64,000 nucleotides of DNA from Flavobacterium aquatile LMG 4008 = ATCC 11947 (GTDB lineage: Bacteria; Bacteroidota; Bacteroidia; Flavobacteriales; Flavobacteriaceae), in NCBI RefSeq assembly GCF_000757385.1, contig NZ_JRHH01000005.1, positions 310,001-374,000 on the forward strand, given 5' to 3'. The notes beneath the pieces are model-generated. The model saw only the letters and a list, made by a program, of their open reading frames with translations. It searched no databases and was not told the origin of the DNA. A program made the position numbers and the translations under genes. Below, piece by piece: positions 59,643-64,000 of this stretch. The number at the start of each line of letters is the position of its first letter. Position 1 is the first letter of the stretch.

Positions 59643-60776
59643 ATGTCAGGAATTTACATACACATACCATTTTGCAAGCAAGCGTGTCACTACTGCGACT
59701 TTCATTTTTCGACTTCATTGAAGAAAAAGGGTGAGATGGTTTTGGCGTTGGCGAAAGAAATTGAAATGCGTAAAAGTGAGTTTCGAGACGAAGTTGTGGA
59801 AACCATTTATTTTGGTGGTGGAACTCCGAGTATTTTAGAAATTTCTGATTTGAAATTGTTAATCGATGCTGTCTATTCTAATTATAAAGTTATTGAAAAT
59901 CCGGAAATCACGGTCGAAGCTAATCCAGATGATTTATCGAAAGAACGAATAATCGAATTGTCAAATAACAAAATCAATCGTTTGTCTATTGGAATTCAAT
60001 CGTTTTTTGAAGACGATTTAAAGTTGATGAATCGCGCTCATAATTCGGCGGAAGCCAAAGAATGTTTAGAAATTGCAACACAATATTTCGATAATGTTTC
60101 AGTCGATTTAATTTACGGAATTCCAGAAATGAGCAACGAAAAATGGCTTCAGAATATCGAAACTGCTTTGTCGTTTAATATTCCGCATATTTCAAGTTAT
60201 GCTTTGACGGTTGAGCCAAAAACAGCTTTGCACACATTTATTCAAAAAGGAATTATTCCGCAACCAGAAGATGAAGTGGCTCAAGAACATTTTCAGATTT
60301 TGGTTGATAAACTATCTGAAAATGATTTTATTCACTACGAATTGTCCAATTTCGGAAAGGAGAATTATTTTTCTAAAAACAATTCGAGTTATTGGTTGGG
60401 CAAAAAATACATCGGAATTGGTCCTTCGGCACACAGTTATGACGGAGAAAAACGTGGTTGGAATGTTTCGAATAATTCGCTGTATCTAAAATCAATATCC
60501 GAAAATAAATTACCATCCGAAACCGAAATTTTATCCAAAACCGATAGATATAACGAATATGTTATGACTGGTTTGCGGACTATTTGGGGAATTTATTTAG
60601 ATAGAATTGAAACCGAATTTGGCAAAACTTATTTAGACTATCTCAACCAACAAGCAGCAAAATATATTGAAGATCACTTGCTTTTTGTAGATGAAAATAT
60701 TTTGCGAACTACAAAAAAAGGTAAATTTTTGAGTGACGGAATTGCTTCCGACTTATTTTTATTAAATTTGGAGTAA
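59643..60776 (+). CDS. hemW: Radical SAM heme chaperone HemW
   Basis: A 377-residue radical-SAM protein. The cluster motif CKQACHYCDFHF (CxxxCxxCxF) is that of HemW rather than of HemN (which has CxxxCxYC with an extra N-terminal segment). FGGGTPSIL, VEANPDDL, RLSIGIQSF and GIGPSAHSY are family blocks. It should insert heme into respiratory proteins. It is probably co-transcribed with ruvC. Confidence 0.93.
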   Translation: MSGIYIHIPFCKQACHYCDFHFSTSLKKKGEMVLALAKEIEMRKSEFRDEVVETIYFGGGTPSILEISDLKLLIDAVYSNYKVIENPEITVEANPDDLSKERIIELSNNKINRLSIGIQSFFEDDLKLMNRAHNSAEAKECLEIATQYFDNVSVDLIYGIPEMSNEKWLQNIETALSFNIPHISSYALTVEPKTALHTFIQKGIIPQPEDEVAQEHFQILVDKLSENDFIHYELSNFGKENYFSKNNSSYWLGKKYIGIGPSAHSYDGEKRGWNVSNNSLYLKSISENKLPSETEILSKTDRYNEYVMTGLRTIWGIYLDRIETEFGKTYLDYLNQQAAKYIEDHLLFVDENILRTTKKGKFLSDGIASDLFLLNLE

Positions 60777-60790
60777 AAGTAACGCAGAAA

Positions 60791-60833
60791 AAATCCGTTA
60801 AATCCGCGTTTGAAAATCCGTTAAATCCGCGTT
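60791..60833 (+). repeat. Two 19-20-bp direct repeats (AATCCGTTAAATCCGCGTT)
   Basis: Copies at 60791-60810 and 60815-60833, each made of two AATCCG half-units. They fill the gap between hemW and the cyclase gene. This string is a common Bacteroidota intergenic repeat in my recollection. Confidence 0.75.
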
Positions 60834-60838
60834 CCATC

Positions 60839-61591
60839 ATGATTGCATTAATTGACAATAAATTCCAAATCGACCTATCAAAACCAATTGACATTTCCAT
60901 TCCGTTATCCAATACTGATGAAAATCCGATTGCGTGGTACATTGAAAAACCCGAAATTGAACCAGTAAAATTTGGCGATTGGATTGGAAAAGTTTCCGAA
61001 GGAAGTTCTACTAATTTCAATAACATTTTCTTCAATCCACACGGACACGGAACGCACACCGAATGTCTCGGACACATTACGCGAGAGTTTTATTCGATAA
61101 ATCAATGTTTGAAACAGTTTTTCTTTACAGCCGAATTGATTTCGATTGCACCAGAAAATATAAATGGTGATTTGGTAATAACTAAAAATCAAATTGAGAA
61201 AGCTTTGAACGGAAAAACTACAGAAGCAATTGTAATTCGAACGCTTCCAAATTTGGAGCAAAAAAAACATAAAAATTATTCCAAAACAAATCCGCCTTAT
61301 TTATCTGAAGAAGCAGCAATTTTTATCCGAGAAATCGGAATTCAACATTTATTGATTGATTTACCAAGCGTTGATAGGGAAGAGGATGAAGGAAAATTAT
61401 TGGCGCATAAAGCATTTTGGAATGTAAAAAATGTCAATAATTTAAATGACGATGCACGATTGAATTGCACCATTACGGAAATGATTTTTGTGGAAGATAA
61501 AATTCAGGACGGAAGTTATATACTAAATCTACAAATTGCTTCGTTTGAAAATGATGCTTCGCCATCAAAACCAATTTTGTATAAAATATGA
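60839..61591 (+). CDS. Cyclase family protein (kynurenine-formamidase-like)
   Basis: A 250-residue protein of the metal-dependent cyclase/KynB-like hydrolase family. The metal-binding HGHGTHTECLGH (HxGTHxDxPxH pattern) is at about 61-73, and DLPSVDREEDEGKLLAHKAFW is the second family block. It may hydrolyse N-formylkynurenine or another amide; the substrate is not certain. Its stop overlaps the ATG of the GNAT gene (ATGA). Confidence 0.85.
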   Translation: MIALIDNKFQIDLSKPIDISIPLSNTDENPIAWYIEKPEIEPVKFGDWIGKVSEGSSTNFNNIFFNPHGHGTHTECLGHITREFYSINQCLKQFFFTAELISIAPENINGDLVITKNQIEKALNGKTTEAIVIRTLPNLEQKKHKNYSKTNPPYLSEEAAIFIREIGIQHLLIDLPSVDREEDEGKLLAHKAFWNVKNVNNLNDDARLNCTITEMIFVEDKIQDGSYILNLQIASFENDASPSKPILYKI

Positions 61592-61998
61592 TTTCAGTTT
61601 CAACAGATAAAACCAAACTTGATGTTCCGTTTATTCAAAACTTTTTGAAAGACGTTTATTGGGCTGCAGGTCGAACAATTGAAGACGTTCAAACCACAAT
61701 TGATAGTTCGTTTTGCTTCGGAATATATTTAGATGATAAACAAATTGGCTTTTGCAGAGTGATCACCGATTATGTAGTTTTTGCTTATGTTATGGATGTT
61801 TTTATAATTGATGAACATCGCGGAAAAGGTTATTCGTCTATTTTAGTAAACGCAATGATGACCGAACCCAAATTACAGCAAGTCAAAATTTGGCGGTTAG
61901 CGACATCAGATGCTCATTTTTTATATGAGAAATTCGGATTCAATTCATTAGCTCATCCTGAGAAAATGATGGAGAAAATAGTAACAAGTAAAAAGTAA
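61588..61998 (+). CDS. GNAT family N-acetyltransferase
   Basis: A 136-residue acetyltransferase: core strands DKQIGFCRVITDYVVFAYVMDVFI and the acetyl-CoA pyrophosphate loop DEHRGKGYSSILVNAMM (RGKGYS), ending FLYEKFGFNSL. The substrate is unknown. It is translationally coupled to the cyclase. Confidence 0.9.
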   Translation: MISVSTDKTKLDVPFIQNFLKDVYWAAGRTIEDVQTTIDSSFCFGIYLDDKQIGFCRVITDYVVFAYVMDVFIIDEHRGKGYSSILVNAMMTEPKLQQVKIWRLATSDAHFLYEKFGFNSLAHPEKMMEKIVTSKK

Positions 61999-62062
61999 AT
62001 AGTAATTGGCGAATAGTCAAAAGCTAATCACTAATTACTCATCATTAATCACTAAAAAAAAT

Positions 62063-62434
62063 ATGGACATTCAACAACTCTACGAATTCTGCTTATCCAA
62101 AAAAGGAGTAACTGAACATTTTCCGTTTGATGAAGATACTTTAGTGTTTAAAGTTGGTGGAAAGATGTTTTGTCTCACTTCTTTAAAAGAATGGGAAAAA
62201 GGAACGCCATCATTAAATTTAAAATGCGATCCAGAGAAAGCATTAGAACTTCGTGCAGAATATGAAGCCATAAATCCGGGTTATCACATGAGTAAAATTC
62301 ATTGGAATACGGTCAATTTCAACGGAGATGTTTCTAATAAGTTGATGTGCGAACTAATAAACCACTCTTATGAATTGGTTTTCAAAAGTTTGACTAAAAA
62401 AATTCAGAGCGAAATTCTAGAATTAGAAAATTAG
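62063..62434 (+). CDS. MmcQ/YjbR family protein
   Basis: A 123-residue protein matching the MmcQ/YjbR (DUF419) double-wing DNA-binding fold: CLSKKGVTEHFPFDEDTLVFKVGGKMFCL, LNLKCDPEKALELR, PGYHMSKIHWNTV. ATG 62063 is chosen; 19 upstream codons in the longer frame come from TAATCACTAATTACT-type repeats. Confidence 0.9.
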   Translation: MDIQQLYEFCLSKKGVTEHFPFDEDTLVFKVGGKMFCLTSLKEWEKGTPSLNLKCDPEKALELRAEYEAINPGYHMSKIHWNTVNFNGDVSNKLMCELINHSYELVFKSLTKKIQSEILELEN

Positions 62435-62451
62435 GCATTACTTTTGATGCC

Positions 62452-62487
62452 TCTTTTAAACTCTTAAACCTATAAACTTATAAACTT
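62452..62487 (+). repeat. TTAAACTC/ATAAACTT repeat tract
   Basis: Five units of seven to nine bases directly before ATG 62493, like those at 24813, 50773 and 59046. No good TAnnTTTG follows. Confidence 0.5.
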
Positions 62488-62492
62488 TCAAT

Positions 62493-63227
62493 ATGATTGA
62501 TAATTTAAAGAAAATACTAAACGAAGATCAAGATCCAAAAGCGATTGAGAAAATTACTGCAAAATTGGCTAATTTATTAATGTCAAATGAAGAAATTGGA
62601 TATATCGCGGTTCAGAAAAAACCTGCAGTTACAATTCTTCCAGACAGTATTGTGGTTACCAATAAAAGAATAATTCTTTGCAAGCCTAAAAATCTTGGTC
62701 TATCAATGGAGTTTGTAGATTATGATTGGGATGACATTGCTGCAAGTTTTGTAAAAGAAGGAATTTTAGGTGCTGATTTTACTTTTTCTACCAAATCAGA
62801 ATTGACACATACTGTTGATTATTTGCCAAAAAATCAGGCTCGAAAATTATATACTTACGCTAAAGAACAACTTGATATTTTGAAAAACGGCGTTGCTCCA
62901 ATTGCAAATGCTATTGTCGATGAACCAATTTTAGAAGAAGTTGCTGAAGCTGTTTTGGAAGCAGAAGAAGTAGAGCAAGTTGAAGAAATGGAAACAGAAG
63001 AAGTAACTAATTTTGCTGAAATTGTTCCGGCTTCTCAACCTATTTTTAATGCTGAACCACAAACTCAGTTTTCGCAATCGGAAGTAAAAACAGAAAAATC
63101 ATTAGCCGATTTATCGCAAGATGAGTTGTTTGAAAAACTTCAGAATTATAAAAAACTCCTTGATAACGGATTGATCATGCAGGGTGAATATGATAATTAC
63201 AAGAAAGAAATTTTGAGTTTTATGTAA
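62493..63227 (+). CDS. PH-domain and SHOCT-domain protein
   Basis: A 244-residue protein. The N-terminal half (about 25-125) resembles a bacterial PH domain (VTILPDSIVVTNKRIILCKP, ITWDDIAASF-like DYDWDDIAAS). An acidic low-complexity linker (AVLEAEEVEQVEEMETEEV) follows. The C-terminal 40 residues form a SHOCT motif (LSQDELFEKLQNYKKLLDNGLIMQGEYDNYK). SHOCT domains are short oligomerisation modules. The function is unknown. Confidence 0.85.
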   Translation: MIDNLKKILNEDQDPKAIEKITAKLANLLMSNEEIGYIAVQKKPAVTILPDSIVVTNKRIILCKPKNLGLSMEFVDYDWDDIAASFVKEGILGADFTFSTKSELTHTVDYLPKNQARKLYTYAKEQLDILKNGVAPIANAIVDEPILEEVAEAVLEAEEVEQVEEMETEEVTNFAEIVPASQPIFNAEPQTQFSQSEVKTEKSLADLSQDELFEKLQNYKKLLDNGLIMQGEYDNYKKEILSFM

Positions 63228-63229
63228 TT

Positions 63230-63256
63230 GCCACAAAGACGCTAAGTCGCTAAGTT
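63230..63256 (+). repeat. CCACAAAGACGCTAAGTCGCTAAG repeat
   Basis: GACGCTAAG-T-CGCTAAG direct repeat after the PH-SHOCT gene. Similar strings are common intergenic repeats in Bacteroidota (recollection). Confidence 0.55.
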
Positions 63257-63269
63257 TTAATAATAAAGT

Positions 63270-63305
63270 AAAACCCGATAAAATTGAATTTATCGGGTTT
63301 TTTTA
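63270..63305. terminator. Bidirectional terminator
   Basis: AAACCCGATAAA-ATTGAA-TTTATCGGGTTT is a perfect 12-bp stem followed by Ts on the plus strand, with As on the other side. Confidence 0.88.
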
Positions 63306-63322
63306 TGGATTTGGGAATAATT

Positions 63323-63796
63323 TTAGTTACTTATTTCTTTATTTAAAACATACATATCCGCCATTTTACTATCGGAATTTTCTTTTCCTTCAGAGTTTAA
63401 ACGAATTAGCTTGTTTTCTCCAACTTTATACATTGCCGTTGTTTTATTTTGTGAAATCGTGGTAATACCGCTTCCTTCTTTGTTCCAAGAAAAAGCGCCG
63501 TTTTCATTAAATTCGTTTTTTTCTTTTCCCAAATAAACAGATTTGGATGTAAAAGTTAAATCTTTATTTAATGTAATTTCCATTGCTATTCCTTCACAAT
63601 CGGCACAAGGAATTGTTCCTTTATAAGTTCCATTCCAATCTAGTGAATTTTGCGAATTATCGCCAACAGCAATCGTAGAATCTGTTTTAATTTCAGTTTC
63701 AGCAGTTGTTGTTTCTATTTTTGTATCGTCAACTTTTTTGTTGCAACTTGTAATTAAAAGCGTGCTAAATGCTAGAATTAAAATTTTATTTTTCAT
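63323..63796 (-). CDS. NlpE-like lipoprotein
   Basis: A 157-residue lipoprotein (MKNKILILAFSTLLITSC, Cys18) with the NlpE N-terminal domain signature: YKGTIPCADCEGIAMEITL (CxxC pair), SKSVYLGKEKNEF and an ENKLIRLNSEGKEN end. NlpE in E. coli senses surface and copper stress; here only the N-terminal domain type is present. ATG 63794-63796 is chosen; the 13 upstream codons of the longer frame overlap the preceding gene. Confidence 0.88.
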   Translation of the reverse strand: MKNKILILAFSTLLITSCNKKVDDTKIETTTAETEIKTDSTIAVGDNSQNSLDWNGTYKGTIPCADCEGIAMEITLNKDLTFTSKSVYLGKEKNEFNENGAFSWNKEGSGITTISQNKTTAMYKVGENKLIRLNSEGKENSDSKMADMYVLNKEISN

Positions 63797-63800
63797 GGTT

Positions 63801-64000
63801 TTATATTGATTTCTTCTGTTTTTCCACAAATCCATCCGATTGCAATTTCAATAATTCCATTGCACCTTTCTTTTTGTAATTGTAAAGTTCTCGGTCTTCT
63901 TTGATATCAGCATAAACTTTATCATAGATTTCGGCATCGGTTTTTCGTTGCAATTCACTTTGATAACGGTTTTGTGCCAATACATTTTTGATTCCCATTT
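63801..64000 (-). CDS. C-terminal part of an unidentified protein (runs off window)
   Basis: An open frame continues past the right edge. The visible 65 or so residues (SELQRKTDAEIYDKVYADIK; YKKKGAMELLKLQSDGFVEK) are charged and helical. An ATG at 63996-63998 exists, but the frame stays open beyond it, so this is probably the tail of a longer gene. The family is not recognised. It is four bases upstream of the NlpE-like start and likely in its operon. Confidence 0.55.
   Translation of the reverse strand, partial: MGIKNVLAQNRYQSELQRKTDAEIYDKVYADIKEDRELYNYKKKGAMELLKLQSDGFVEKQKKSI

Overview
The window looks like chromosomal DNA of a Flavobacterium-like member of the Bacteroidota. It is AT-rich. 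Many genes are preceded by the Bacteroidota -7 promoter element TAnnTTTG, often with a TTG about 19-20 bp upstream, and Shine-Dalgarno sites are rare. There are type IX secretion (T9SS) C-terminal sorting domains, a TonB-dependent receptor with a carboxypeptidase-like N-terminal domain, a DnaE with a fused proofreading exonuclease, and several TTG starts. The identification rests on gene content and promoter style only.

Layout. Bases 1-6600 hold a partial epimerase, tyrS, a triplicated family of small exported proteins behind an orphan LuxE-like gene, and two T9SS-sorted proteins. Bases 6.6-12.7 kb look like a phosphate-starvation locus: a beta-helix lipoprotein and a TonB-dependent receptor on the minus strand, divergent from a PhoB/PhoR-type two-component system, with 11-bp-phased direct repeats in front of both target genes. 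Bases 12.6-15.6 kb carry a GT28-like glycosyltransferase, trmB, a LysE-type exporter and an Atl-like protein without the alkyl-acceptor cysteine. Bases 15.6-24.8 kb are an NtrY/NtrC-type pair divergent from a MacA-ABC-FtsX-TolC efflux operon with a sigma-54-like promoter. Bases 24.9-32 kb are housekeeping: Mrp/ApbC, a NifU-domain protein, ferredoxin reductase with ferredoxin, a GDSL lipoprotein, a metallophosphoesterase, a DUF3050 protein and an acyl-CoA dehydrogenase.

The most interesting region is 32.2-40.6 kb, a peptide export (bacteriocin-like) locus. It holds a TPR/AraC-type membrane regulator, a Cys-free double-glycine peptide, a degenerate-C39/VKOR/DsbA-like fusion, a 52-residue leader-like peptide, a six-cysteine double-glycine peptide with a knottin-like C-C-CC-C-C spacing, a C39-peptidase ABC exporter and a HlyD-type adaptor. 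A likely working model is that the fusion oxidises cysteine-rich precursors that the C39-ABC/HlyD pair cleaves and exports. A four-helix-bundle gene flanked by related repeat sequence is inserted between exporter and adaptor, and the repeat appears to have become part of the adaptor's N-terminus.

Bases 40.6-64 kb are mostly housekeeping: trmN6-like, rimM, rpsP, an RRM protein, dnaE, trxA, a DUF58 protein, tRNA-Asp, a large T9SS-sorted protein, a DUF456 protein, a GT2, a flippase-like protein, ruvC, hemW, a cyclase, a GNAT, an MmcQ/YjbR protein, a PH-SHOCT protein and an NlpE-like lipoprotein. Short dispersed repeats fill many intergenic gaps. At least seven copies of one family have conserved ends and a different internal hairpin each time. 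No rRNA, CRISPR array, transposase or prophage gene was seen.
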